Part shown: piece after piece, positions 31,905 to 43,019 of the stretch
Layout: every line of letters begins with the position of its first letter
Position numbering within the stretch: position 1 is the first letter of the stretch
Assembly (NCBI GenBank): GCA_018398805.1
Contig: JAGFBZ010002322.1
Coordinates: forward strand, 223,501 to 287,500
Length of the DNA stretch: 64,000 bases
Direction of reading: 5' to 3'
DNA from: Hirundichthys speculiger
Taxonomy: Eukaryota > Chordata > Actinopteri > Beloniformes > Exocoetidae
Position numbers and translations under genes: made by a program
The notes under the pieces: model-generated
Database searches by the model: none
Told to the model about the DNA's origin: nothing
Seen by the model: only the letters and a program-made list of their open reading frames with translations

Positions 31905-33103
31905 CAGTGTTTTCAAAAACAGCCGTCGGCCGTCGTATCCGACGGCAACTTTTCCATTTGCGACACCTACTTTCCCTTGGGTGAATAAATTACGAAATAA
32001 ATAAAGTTTTCGTAAAAGAGCCAAGTGTCCACAAAGGTTTTTGAGTTAATAAACTTGAAAGTTCCGTTGAGAATTTCGCCACACCATCGCTTGAATCTGC
32101 TCGCATAAGTCGATCGAACATTCAGCAAAGGAAACAGGCTCAGATTTAGAGGCAGCATATTTAAGACAACATATTGTAGCGTCCGGCTGGACGCGATAGA
32201 AAGAACGGACGAAAAGGTTTTCAACAACCGTCGCTTTATTTCAACCAGAACCGGTTACTGTCGGCCGTAACCACGGCAGAAATAAAAGACAGGCGTACAG
32301 GAGAATAACACAGCGGCTCATCAGTTAGCGCTCTCGGGCTAACACACAATAACACAAAGGCTTCCGTCTCTCTTTGTTGCTAGTCCCGCCCCCTAACCTA
32401 TTCTACCCAATAGCCTGCCTGCCTCAGCTCCAGATGCATTCAATGAACTCATGTAATCCGAACAACAGAACATCTAAACAATAACAGAGCATCATAACAT
32501 GAACATAATGTCAGGGTTGCTACAATATTCTGTTTTCCAAGACGAGCAAAATGGCGGAAAATGACTGAAAACTAGCCTGTATGTGTTAAATAATTAACAC
32601 AAATTAGGGACAGATTTCAGATAAATGTGTCATTTTTAACTACTTTTTCATTCCAAATTAAAGATGAATGTGTAAGAATGTTAGTAAATTAGAGACTAGC
32701 CAAACTTGAACTACATACACGTTGTTTAGCCTCTTGTAACTTCAAGGCCCATTCTAATGTAGAATCAGATTAATATCAAGGACGTTAATGTTATCATGAA
32801 CCAAGCAAACATGTTATAAAATAACCAGTTTATTTTCATTTGATTTGTTATTAAATACAGGTATCACACTTTGCTCTTTCAAACTTGCAATTACTTTCTT
32901 TACTCTTGTTTAACAAAAGACATGGAACGTTGTGGCTAGGGTTATTTTAAATTAAAAAAAAAGGTATCTGAACATCCCATTTTACTTCTCAAAATGCTGG
33001 AAAATATGTCTCTGAGAGTCTAGAATTTCAAAATTTCCAGGGGGAGCAGCAACTCCTACTTCACTCAACGCAACTTCTACTTTTGAAAGTTGTGAAAACA
33101 CTG
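31905..33103. mobile_element. hAT-like element nested in the ZBED transposase
   Basis: Ends CAGTGTTTTCAAAA and TTGTGAAAACACTG are inverted repeats, and host sequence on the two sides joins into the transposase C-terminal motif. A GTGCC duplication is clear (31900-31904, 33104-33108); a full 8-bp TSD is not. It carries a solo LTR in its middle. Confidence 0.8.
32175..32524. mobile_element. Solo LTR (350 bp)
   Basis: Starts TGTAGCGTCCGGC and ends GGGTTGCTACA (TG...CA), flanked by ATAT on both sides (32171-32174, 32525-32528). It contains AATAAA near 32280. No internal retrotransposon genes are present, as expected after LTR-LTR recombination. Confidence 0.82.
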
Positions 33104-33199
33104 GTGCCAGCCACCAGCTCCCCTTCAGAGAGGGTTTTTAGTTGTTACCTGCCACAGGGCATCCCTGAAACCTCAAAGTGTTGACAGGCTCATTTTTCT

Positions 33200-33760
33200 C
33201 ACACAAAATCTGTAAGATGCACAATGTTCATAACGACCTCTTATTTTTCTACTTTTAATAGCTTATGGTACTAAGTAGAATTGTTCCAAGAACATGTTTA
33301 TTTTGTTTGAGTGCTTGGACTGTTGTTTGCACAAGTAATGTTTTGCACAGTAAATGCTTGAATTGCATTTCGGAGGAGATATACTGCTAAACAAAAACTG
33401 TCTCCCTCGGTGGATTGAAGCTTTCATAAATAGCAAGCTGACCTGTCATTTTTGGTCAGTATTTTTTGTTTACATTTTGCATACTTTATGCTGTCATAGA
33501 CTTAAAGCTATGCATTTCCCCTTACTAATTTATTTGAAGAGAATGTTGTTTACTGACAGCAGTGAATTTAATGCACATGTTCTTATGTTGAAGTTGAACA
33601 TTAATAAAAGTGCCTTTCTGACATTTCTCACATTTAGTTTTAATTAAGAACATGCTTATTGTTATTATTTCACTGGAAAAATATATCGAGATATATATCG
33701 TATATCGATATTCGGCCTAAAAATATCGAGATATGACTTTTTGTCCATATCGTGCCCTAA
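33200..33760. other. 3' part of the ZBED hAT, mostly non-coding
   Basis: AT-rich DNA ending in ATCGATAT-rich sequence and CATATCGTGCCCTA (33745-33758), resembling the right end of a hAT element. The matching left end was not found. Confidence 0.45.
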
Positions 33761-34313
33761 GTCGTACACTGAACACATCTGGCCTTTATGGAAGAGTGAC
33801 AAGAAGGAAGACAGAGATATCCATAAAAAGCCTCGTTTAAAGTTTGCTACAGGCCACCTGGAAGACACACCAGACATGTGGAAAATCAAACTTTTTGGCC
33901 ACAATGCAAAACGATATGTTTGGTGTAAAAGCAACACAGCTGATCACCCTGAACACACCATCCCCACTGTCAAACACGGTGGTGGCAGCATCATGGTCTG
34001 GGCCTGCTTTTCTTCAGCAGGGACAGGGAAGATGGTTAAAACTGATGGGAAGATGGATGGAGCCAAATACAGGAGCATTCTGGGAGAAAACCTGTTGGAG
34101 TCTGCAGAAGACCTGAGACTGGGACGGAGATTTATCTTCCAACAGGACAATGATCCAGAACATGAAGACAAATCTACAATGGAACGGTTCACAAATAAAC
34201 ATATCCAGGTGTTAGAACGGCCAAGTCAAAGTCCAGACCTGAATACTATTAGTGAGAACTGGAATGAGTCTGTGGAAACTAGGACTTTTTATTTTATGAC
34301 CTTGTCAAAGTAG
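33760..34313 (+). pseudogene. Tc1-like transposase C-terminal half, inactive
   Basis: A 190-codon open stretch (33741-34313) contains FGHNAKRYVW, HTIPTVKHGGGSIMVWACFS, MDGAKYRSILGENLLESA, FQQDNDPEH and PSQSPDLN, in Tc1 order. The first catalytic Asp block is lost (MWKIKLFGHN replaces the DET/DES context) and the final Glu context is altered (TISENW), so it cannot be active. The N-terminal half is missing. Confidence 0.88.
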
Positions 34314-34319
34314 TGGTAG

Positions 34320-35975
34320 TATACTGAATTTATACATGATTTTGATGTGACTTTATTTTGAAATACCACATCAGATTGGGCTGAAATTTGTTCAGTGACA
34401 TTCCCAGGGCTTGAAGAAGTACTTGTAAAAAAAAAAAAAAAAAGGCAAAAAATAATATAAAATGTATATATAACTCTCAAACAAATATTCTAAAAAAAAA
34501 TAAATTGTTAAACATAAGCTATATACACACTACTATTGGTCTGAAGTGGAATGAGTCTGCGTATAGTGGATTTTTACACTATTCATACAGATTACCGTAA
34601 TTTCAACAGCAAAACGGCACAAACATTTCAAAGAGGGCTGGCGTGACGTCAGTCACATGTGACAGGTCGTCGTTCAGGCGTCTCCAATATGCGCGTTACA
34701 TGATCAATTGTCTGGTGAAATTGAACTCGTTTCAGCTTCATGAAAGGAAGGAGACAGATGCTGACAGGTGTATATTGAAGTAAACCTGCTAACCTGTCAG
34801 TTACCGTGCTAACAGATACCGAGCTAACAGATACCGAGCTTGTGTTACCACGGAACTGAACTTTCTTTCTCACTCGGGGTTAAGTTGCCTCACTAAAAAC
34901 AGTTTCCCTAAGTTCAGGTTCAACATACCCGGAGTTTCTACATAAGCAACTTTCTGAATCTTTAAAACGTGTTTGCAAATGTTGTACAGTAACCGGCAGC
35001 CACACTTTTAAAAGAGAAAGAGCACTTGTTGATGGAAAACGGTGATGTTTGCTGCCCAGTTAGTTACAATCGCAGGGTCGCTCTCACGTGCATCTCTTGT
35101 ATTTAGCTTGCGTGTGTATAGTCAGATACAAATAATAGGAAATATACAAATCCGAGCACTGAGGTTATTTTGCTTACTGTAATGTAGCTGATAGTTAGCT
35201 TAAACTTAGCTTGTCAGCTAAATTTACCTCGCTTGTAGATCTTGCAGAATTCTCGAGTCGTTGAGCCACGTCGAAATATTCCTTAATCATTTCTGGAAAG
35301 CTCGGTTGATACCGTGGGTCATGTGAAAAGTTTCAAATAGAATGTAAAGCAAGTGTCCAAACACAAAATTCATTGTGCTTCTTTATGTTTTTACTGACGA
35401 TGTTTCCTTTGAGCAGGAACTAATGCTGCATTCAATGTTCGCTGAGTAGCAACATCAACAACACACAACAGGCGTTTGCGTGTCTTCATTTCTTATATAG
35501 AAATTCTCAAACAGGCTGTTTGAGTTGAAGACAGTGAGCCAATCAAACCCACGTGCGTTATAGTTTCACTACATTTATAGTAGGAATACACAACACTACT
35601 TATCTCGTTCATTAACAATTTGTGTAAGTCAAAATTTCCACGATTCACGGGACACTTAAACGTGTCAGTAAACTCACAGTGAGGTCACTTCCTCAATCTT
35701 TTCGTTTGTTGTTTTGTTTTTGGTTTTGGTCCATTACATCCAAATACAAAAAGTGAAGTGTTATGAAATCGGCTTCTATGTATTCCGTAGTGTTAAACAA
35801 GGGGTAGTAGCTCATCTCTCTCATTTAATCAGAATTTAAATACTGATGCTTTATAGTTTCCAAACAACAGAAGACTGTTTCTGAAAGGAGGTTTAAAAAA
35901 AACTGAGTTGTTTCTTCAAACAAAGAAAATTAAAAACAAAGAAAAAACTCTGAGTTGACAAACCCTGTGATTTGG
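34320..35975. other. Intergenic DNA, no gene recognised
   Basis: Mixed sequence without a convincing frame. A segment at 34895-34960 (AAGTTCAGGTTCAACATA, GGAGTTTCTACATAAG) is an inverted match to 36790-36880 (TAGAAACTCCCAGTAGG, GGTTGAACCTGAACTC), perhaps two ends of an old DNA element spanning the LINE fragment between them. Confidence 0.4.
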
Positions 35976-36560
35976 GATATTATTATTATTTTATTATTAT
36001 TATTATTACCTTTATTTAAACTCGGAGATACATTGAGGCCTCATTTACAACGCAGCCGAGTGAAACAACAATAACAAAAATAAAGGCACTTAGACACAAA
36101 AAAATGCCAAAGAGAAACTTACATAAAAGTAACTATAAGAATTTAAAAACACAGTAAAATTACAATTAAAATGTAAAATAAATAAATAAAAACATGAATA
36201 ATTAAAATTTAATTTAAATTTAGTTAAAATGTAGAAACAATAATCAGGTAAAACAGGAACAGCTAGAAGTAAAATGTGATACAGTTAAAGATTTAAATTG
36301 TCCTTTGGATAAAAATGATGAAAGCTTGAAATAGTTCTGCAGGTGCACAATATGAAAAACTGGATTTTCCAAGTTCACTAAAAACAGCTGCAGCGTAATC
36401 CAATCACGAGACCGAGTTTGATAAGAGCCTTCATTAAAAGAAAGCATGGAACTAATGTAAGAAGGTAAAAGACCATTAAGAGCTTTATAAATAAATAAAA
36501 CCCAGTGTCTTTCACGTCTTACAGAAAGAGAGGGCCACCCAACATTAGAATACAAGTCAC
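35976..36560 (-). pseudogene. L2-like LINE 3' fragment
   Basis: The minus-strand frame 36555-36244 reads GWPSLSVRRERHWVLFIYKA then LNGLLPSYISSML, the conserved C-terminal stretch of fish L2/Rex-type reverse transcriptase proteins. The plus strand shows TTA repeats (35979-36007) where a short tandem 3' tail would be. It is 5'-truncated. Confidence 0.75.
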
Positions 36561-36949
36561 AATGATGATGTCATAGCTGTCTCCAGTGATGATGTCATAG
36601 CTGTCTCCAGTGATGAATCTTAATGCAGAGTGGTAAACATTGGAAGTAAATATTGGAAGTGGAATTAAGAGGAACGGGAGGTCTGAGAAAGCGGGGGTTG
36701 ACTTATTCTACTAAATTCACTGTGGTCTATTCGGTACGAATGTAAAACCAGATTGAGAAGCTACAGCTGTGTCACGTCAGGTGTAACTAACCTGGGGTCC
36801 GTTTCAGAGAGTTAGTTAAGTAGAAACTCCCAGTAGGCTAGGTTGAACCTGAACTCAGAGAAACCTTTGAGTTTGAGGTTCCTAGTTAGAGAATTCAGTT
36901 GAGCTGCTGCTATACCTGAACGTCTCTCTGTATTATACTTGTACCACAT

Positions 36950-37736
36950 TCTTCTTGATTTTAAAAAGCATTTTGGCAGATGTATGCTATAGGAGTATCT
37001 GTTAGTTCTATACCATCTAATATTAATGCAGGTAGCGCTTTGGTAAAATTACTATAACTCAGGTGGTTTTTCACAAGTTGAATTAATTCTTTTGAAATAG
37101 CACGAGTTACAGTATTAAATTCTTTATAAGGAACAGGGAAATTCATAAGATAGCATGTTGCCAGATTCATCAAAGAGTTGGAGAATATGGTTAATGTCCT
37201 TTTCAAACCATTTATGTAGAAACAAGGATTTGTTTCTGATAAGGACATTGCTGTTATTCCAGAGAAGAGCTTTGTGAGGTGAGAAATTATGGATAAAAGG
37301 CAACTTCCAAGCTAGAAGAGTTTGCTGATGGAATTTAGAAAGTTTGATTGTTAATCTGCTGGGTAAGAAGTCACATTTCAAGAGAAAAGCTCGGCCTCCT
37401 AATCTATTAAAGATGTGGTTTGGGATGAAGAACCACATTGAGTCGGGGTTTTGAGACATTTTTTTAGCCAGTTAACTTTGAAGGTGTTAATAGTATCAAT
37501 AAAGTCCACCTTCTGCTTTGCAGTTAGAAAGTATACCTTTTTTAAGTTTGTGTGGTTTGTTCTTCCAAATAAAATTCAAAAAAACTTTGTTAATTTGTGT
37601 GGCTGTTAGTGATGTGGCTGATAATGATGGATACAGAAAACGGGATAGGCCTTCCACTTTAGAGAGAAATGAAATGAAATGAAATGAAAAATACTTTATT
37701 TATCCCATAAAGGGAAATTCAATGTAATAAGGGCTC

Positions 37737-37767
<31 letters not shown>

Positions 37768-38330
37768 TAACGACAGACAGAAATAATAATAATGATATAA
37801 TAACAGGTGTTGTAGAAGAAGGAACATCGAGGAAAAGCATCGAAGAAGGAACAGAAGGACTCTACCGAGAACAGACAGGTATTAAAGATGGATTTAGTTT
37901 CATTTATTCTCTTTGAGAAGTTTAAATGTTGCCTGGATGTAAGATTTTTGGTTATAAAAACTCCCAAATATCTTACAGATTCCTTTACAGGTATATTTTC
38001 AATAAACGAGTCATTGCATTTGTGGATAAAATTTCACATTTAGCCATATTTAGTCTTAATCCTGAAGCCTTAGAGAATTGATTGATCAAGTTAATAGAAT
38101 TAGATAATTGGAGTTTATCTTTTAAGAAGAGTGTTGTGTCATCTGCTAGTTGGGAAATTTTTAATTCTCTGCCAAAAATAGATTTACCTTCAAGATTTTT
38201 ATCATTTACTATATGAACTGACAACAATTCAGTGACTAAGATAAACAAAAAAGGTGTTATAGGGCAACCTTGACGTTCATGTTAAACACAAAAACTTCAT
38301 TTAAGAAGATGAAAGACGAGTATTTTTCTT
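36950..38330 (-). pseudogene. L1/Tx1-like LINE ORF2 fragment
   Basis: On the minus strand, 38280-37985 encodes RQGCPITP and LFILVTELLSVHI, followed by LADDTTLFLKD (variant of the YADD box) and ASGLRLNMAKCEIL, all L1-type RT. Downstream pieces at 37459-36961 (WFFIPNHIFNRLGGRAFLL, ALLWNNSNVLIRNKSLF) match the C-terminal part of Tx1-like ORF2. It is broken by shifts, a retroposon tail (37667-37722) and a T28 run. Confidence 0.82.
37667..37766. repeat. Retroposon tail copy plus poly-T run
   Basis: GAAAT repeats and the TACTTTATTTATCCC tail are almost the same as at 2991-3046. They are followed after a short gap by an almost pure T run at 37739-37766. Confidence 0.7.
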
Positions 38331-39182
38331 GTTTTTTGTTTTTTTGGGGGTAGAGGTTAAGCTAAAAAAAAAGGAAACTTACCTCTGTTAAACTTATCTA
38401 CGACTAAAATAGACTAAACACTAAAACTTAACTTAAGAAAAGCATTGAGATTTTTTAAGAGAAAGATTAAAACTAAAAAAGGAAACTTACCTCTGTTAAA
38501 CTAATCTACAACTAAAACACATTCAAAAATAATACCTAACTTAAAAAGACGAAAGACAAGTATTACGTTTTTTTTTGTGTTTTTTTTTTAGTGGAAGAAT
38601 AAAGCTAAAAAATGAAACTTACCTCTGTTAAACTAATCTACAACTAAAACATATTAAACACAAAAACTTAACTTAAGAAGACGAAAGACAAGTATTGTTT
38701 TGGGTTTTTTTGGGTGGAGGTAAAGCTAAAAAAAAGGAAACTTACCTTTGTTAAACTTATCTACGACTAAAATAGACTAAACACTAAAACTTAACTTAAA
38801 AAAAAGCATAGAGATTTTTTAAGAGAAAGATTAAAACTAAAAAAGGAAACTTATCACTGTTCAACTTATCTACGACTAAAACACATTCAACAACAAAACC
38901 TAACATAAAATGACGAAAGATGACGATAAGTTTTTTTTTCTTGTTTTTATTTTTTTTGGGGGGGATAAAGCTAAGAAAAAGGAAACTTACCTCTGTTACA
39001 CTTATCTACGACTAAAACACATTAAACACTAGAGCCTAGCCTAAAAAGAAGAGGATTCATTTTTTTTTTTTTAGAAAAGATTAAAACTAAAAAAGGAAAC
39101 TTACCTCTGTTAACAGAAAGCTTAACTTAAGACGAAAGACGAGTATTTTTTTTTGTGTTTTTGTTTTTTTTGGGGGGGGGGT

Positions 39183-39218
<36 letters not shown>

Positions 39219-39540
39219 GGGGGGGGGGGGGGGGGGGTAAAGCTAAACAAAGGAAACTTACCTCTGTTAAACTTATCTACGACTAAAACATATTAAACAC
39301 AAAAACTTAACTGAAGAAGACGAAAGACGAGTATTTTTTTTTGTTGTTTGTTTTTTTTTTTTGGGGGGGGGGGGGGGGTAAAGCTAAAAAAAAAGGAAAC
39401 TTATCTCTGTTAAACTTACCTACAAGTAAAGCATATTAAACACTAAAGCCTAGCTTAAAAAGAAGAGGATTCATTTTTTTTTTTTTTTAAAGAAGATTAA
39501 AGCTAAAAAAGGAAACTTATCTCTGTTCAACTTAACAAGA
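38320..39540. repeat. Satellite of about 110-160-bp units (about 10 copies)
   Basis: Each unit has GGAAACTTACCTCTGTTAAA then TATCTACGACTAAAA, a TTAACTTAA-type stretch and a T- or G-rich run. Units begin near 38371, 38481, 38611, 38736, 38846, 38976, 39093, 39253, 39395 and 39511. Short and long units tend to alternate. On the minus strand each unit carries a GAG|GTAAGT-type motif. A 66-nt G-rich run (39172-39237) is inside one unit. Confidence 0.88.
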
Positions 39541-39548
39541 CATTAGAT

Positions 39549-39697
39549 CGGGGGGGGGGGGGGGGTAACTCCAGTCCTCGAGGGCCGCTGTCCTGCAGGT
39601 CTCAGAGGTCCATTCAATGGAATCAGGTGTAACTGGGCAGAAAAACATCTAAGACCTGCAGGAAAACAGCCCTCGAGGACTGGGATTGCCCCCCCTG
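39549..39697. mobile_element. Small hAT-type miniature element (149 bp)
   Basis: Subterminal pair CCAGTCCTCGAGGGC and its inverse GCCCTCGAGGACTGG, G-rich and C-rich ends, and perfect TSD CATTAGAT (39541-39548 and 39698-39705). The left end has a G run that may have expanded. Confidence 0.88.
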
Positions 39698-39710
39698 CAT
39701 TAGATGCATG

Positions 39711-39734
39711 TGTGTGTGTGTGTGTGTGTGTGTG
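39711..39734. repeat. TG dinucleotide microsatellite
   Basis: About 12 TG units directly after the TSD of the small hAT element. Confidence 0.9.
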
Positions 39735-39756
39735 TTACACAGTGTAACACTCCCCT

Positions 39757-41560
39757 GCATCAGGGTTATAATAGTTTTGGATTTTCCATTAGTTTTAATT
39801 TAGTTTTTAGTTTAGTTTTTCAAATTCATTTAGTTTTATTCCTTTTGTAGGAGCCATGTTTCTTTTTTGTTTCCTCCCAACCACTAGGGGGCGTTTACCT
39901 TTCTAAGGTCTGTTGAGCTGATGAGGTTGGGAGGTTATTTGAGGGCACCTGTCTCGTCACTCAGGTGTGGTTAATTGCAGGAGGCAAACAGTTTTTCTAC
40001 TGTGCTCAGTTGTGATTAGAAAAAGAAAAGATATTTGTGTGAATATTGTTCAGTGGAGACGGGTGGTGAAATGGAAAATAAATATATCTCATTTTAAACG
40101 TCAAAGAAGAGTATTCACTGTTTATCAGGGTTGAGCTCACGTAGGAAGTAAAGGATTATCTTATCTTATCTTATATTATTTTAAATAATCCAGACCAATC
40201 AACCACCAGTAGAGCCACTGGGACTAAGTCGCTACAGTCTGAACTAGTAGTTTGGTGTGTGGTGAGTTTGATTATGAGGACAGACTGCCCTCTTGTGGTC
40301 ACAGCACGAAACTACAATCCTTTGTGTTGGTTTTATTTCTTTAAGTTCTTTATTATACCGGTTCTTTAGTAGATTGCAGACTGTGATTATGTAAGACTGC
40401 CCTCTCGTGGTTACAGCACGAAACTACTTTCATTTAACTTTTGATTTTATTGAATGACATTATCGCCTTTCATTAATTAATTTTATTCATTTATTCCCGA
40501 ATCTAAATACATATATAGGGGAAAGAGATTATTTGTTTTCTCTAAAATCTTCTATATTATCTTGACTTTATTATCATAACTTTTATTAACCAACAAGGGG
40601 AGTAATGATGGTACATCAGAACAAATGAAAATATTGCTCATGCCACATTTAGCCTCAAACTGGTGGGCTGTAATTCTACTTCCAATGGTTTACTCTTTCA
40701 GTGAGTTAATGTGTCCAAGCTGTTTAATTTTTCTCACATTTTTCCATCACAAATCCACATTTTGTGTCTTTTCTTTAATAAAAAAAAGAAAAAAAAAAAA
40801 AAAAGGCTATTGTACTTGAACAAAGTTTCTATGTTAAACATAGTCTGAACTATGGTTTGATGTGTGGTGAGTTTGATTATGAGGACAGACTGCCCTCTTG
40901 TGGTCACAGCACGAAACTACAATGGTTTCTGTTGATTTTATTTAACATCTTATCGTTTTTTTAAGTACTTTATTTTACCGTTTCTTTAGTAGATTTATCA
41001 ATGTAACACAATCCAGTACACCACCTCTATGACTTCAATAATAAATATAAAGTAGAATTATCTATTATTACCTTTCTGACAATGTAAACAAAAACTGAAA
41101 ATGTAGAAGCTTATTAAAAGTAGAATATAGCAAAGCGTTTGTATTGGATTGTATTAGATTGCACAGGTGTGACTATTAAAGTGGCTGGTGAGTGTATATT
41201 GGTATCACAGATAATATTAAATCTTAAATTAATTTCACATAGATTTAGCAAAAAACTAAAGTGATTTTCATTTATCATTCATAATGGGACAGTCAGACCT
41301 ACATAATGTTTAAATCTGCTGCATTAAGTTTAAAGTTTAAGCGCTCTAAAAGAGGGAGGGAGATTAATTAAGGTGCATTAAGTGGTGAAATAAATATAAC
41401 TTACGAATTTACACGATCTGCAATTTTTTGCCAGCACTCCTCTCTGGCTTTATTCGCACCTACAGTGTTGCTTTTGGCCGTAAAGATTTCTTTGAAGTGT
41501 ATTTATATAATCGTCTGTTCTACCCTTCAGTCTTTTGAGAACAAGAAAGCGACTTTTGAT
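39757..41560. repeat. Repeat-rich intergenic stretch with a duplicated segment
   Basis: CAGGGTTATAATAGTTTTGG at 39761 looks like the end of a hAT-type element. A segment around AGACTGCCCTCTTGTGG and CACAGCACGAAACTAC occurs at about 40228-40380 and again at 40838-40995, with a third shorter version at 40385-40430. No gene seen. Confidence 0.6.
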
Positions 41561-41565
41561 CCGAC

Positions 41566-41814
41566 ATGCCGTCCGGAAAGTTGCAAACTAAGTTAGCTCC
41601 TGCTGCAACTTCGGACAAAGCTAACCTGAGTGAGCATGATTATACAGAGATGCAGGTAACGGCCACAGGTGTGTGGAAGAGAAAGGACCCTCCTGGCGCT
41701 CTAACGAGAAGCCGTACGTCACCGCTGAAGGTCAAATCTCTCCAAGTGTCGCCTGCGATCTCAAACGAGGCTGAAGTCACGGTTGTTGACAAGCTAACTG
41801 ATAAGATCAGTTAA
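41566..41814 (+). CDS. Hypothetical 82-aa open frame, unrecognised
   Basis: Starts MPSGKLQTKLAPAATSDKAN and ends in TAA at 41814. It is Ser/Thr/Lys-rich with no known domain. A second open stretch starts at ATGGCGGCTAACG (41827) and is acidic, with EAEEINAALIKEREEEIQ, running into the 36-bp tandem repeat. The pair could be the start of a retroelement ORF1 or an unknown host gene; coding status is unproven. Confidence 0.25.
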   Translation: MPSGKLQTKLAPAATSDKANLSEHDYTEMQVTATGVWKRKDPPGALTRSRTSPLKVKSLQVSPAISNEAEVTVVDKLTDKIS

Positions 41815-41904
41815 GAGAACTCCGTCATGGCGGCTAACGTCGCCGAGGCTGAGGAGATAAATGCAGCATTGATTAAAGAGCGTGAAGAAGAGATTCAAGC
41901 TATT

Positions 41905-42062
41905 GATCCATCATTCCAGTCAGAACCAGTCAGGTCAGATTGATCCATCATTCCAGTCAGAACCAGTCAGGCCGGATTGATCCATCATTCCAGTCAGAAC
42001 CAGTCAGGCCGGATTGATCCATCATTCCAGTCAGAACCAGTCAGGCCAGATTGATCCTTTAT
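41905..42062. repeat. 36-bp minisatellite, about four copies
   Basis: Unit GATTGATCCATCATTCC plus AGTCAGAACCAGTCAGG, nearly identical between copies. Confidence 0.88.
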
Positions 42063-42417
42063 TCCAGTCAGACCAACGTTCTTCATTCATGTGGACTCGG
42101 AGGTTCTGTTGCTAAGTGAGACCAGAACCAGGACCTACAGCTAACGTTGAACGCTGTCAGAGCTCCGGTGGAAAACAGCTCCCGTTGCTTGTGTAGTTAA
42201 CGGAAACATAAAAGAAGAAACTCAGGCTTCTTTCTCTTATTTGTCATTTACTTTTTATTGGTTTTTGATTTTACATGTAAACAGACAAACAGTCAAACGG
42301 TCAACATGAAGACCTCTGGACGACATAAGGGGACGACTGGTTAACACCTCCAGTATAGTAATCGAGAAAAAAGAAAAAAGTTAAATAAGTAAAATAGTAA
42401 ATACACAAAAGTATGGT

Positions 42418-42746
42418 TCCTGGTCTGGTTCCTTCTCCATGATGACCCCTCTGGTTCCTCCTCCATGATGAATCCTCTGGTTCCTCCTCCATGATGACCC
42501 CTCTGGTTCCTCCTTCATGATGACCTCTCTGGTTCCTCCTCCATGATGACCCCTCTGGTTCCTCCTTCATGATGACCTCTCTGGTTCCTCCTCCATGATG
42601 ACCCCTCTGGTTCCTCCTTCATGATGACCTCTCTGGTTCCTCCTCCATGATGACCCCTCTGGTTCCTTCTCCATGATGACCCCTCTGGTTCCTCCTCCAT
42701 GATGACCCCTCTGGTTCCTCCTCCATGATGACCCCTCTGGTTCCTC
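42418..42746. repeat. 26-bp minisatellite, about 12 copies
   Basis: Unit GGTTCCTCCTCCATGATGAC plus CCCTCT with few variants. Because 26 is not a multiple of 3 and no unit frame has a stop, minus-strand frames stay open (EEPEGSSW, RRNQRGHH); I do not regard these as proteins. From 42747 to 43020 nothing certain is seen. Confidence 0.92.
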
Positions 42747-43019
42747 AATCCTCCTATAGCAGCGTAGACCTATAGCAGCGTAGCTATGATGAGGCTGTTT
42801 CAGACCAGCCTGCTCTAGTCGGGTCCTCATCCATTCCTGTAAATGTAGTTGTGACTATCACTGTCACAATAAAAGCAACACGTGTTGACGGTCCAGTGGT
42901 GGGATGTGGTAACAGGACTTACACTTGATTTAGAGCAATAGTCTATTTCACAGGGTTCACGAGGTTTATTCCCACTTAGGATCTATGTAGCTCCTTGTAC
43001 AATAGAGCAGTGAAAACTA

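Larger units (their letters stand above)
30570..33190 (+). pseudogene. ZBED-type hAT transposase, broken and interrupted
   Basis: Plus-strand pieces: AKDMAPIATVEQAGFIQMI and RYQLPGRNYF (30600-30710), ITRAIGLCKRIVSSFSYSW and ITESARRWGSRLLMIERVLEQ (31047-31240), YVRPVLHLFNNRLL and LLDISSLLDPRF (31374-31550), then KKYVCVP just before 31905. After the nested element the C-terminal dimerisation motif resumes (VPATSSPSERVF near 33106). No BED finger is seen. Stops and shifts make it inactive. A TATCGTGCCCTA end near 33746-33758 may be its right terminus. Confidence 0.85.

Noticed and set aside
42301..42830. Minus-strand frames with EEPEGSSWRRNQRGHH repeats
   Set aside because: A 26-bp minisatellite that is stop-free in all frames; no gene context.
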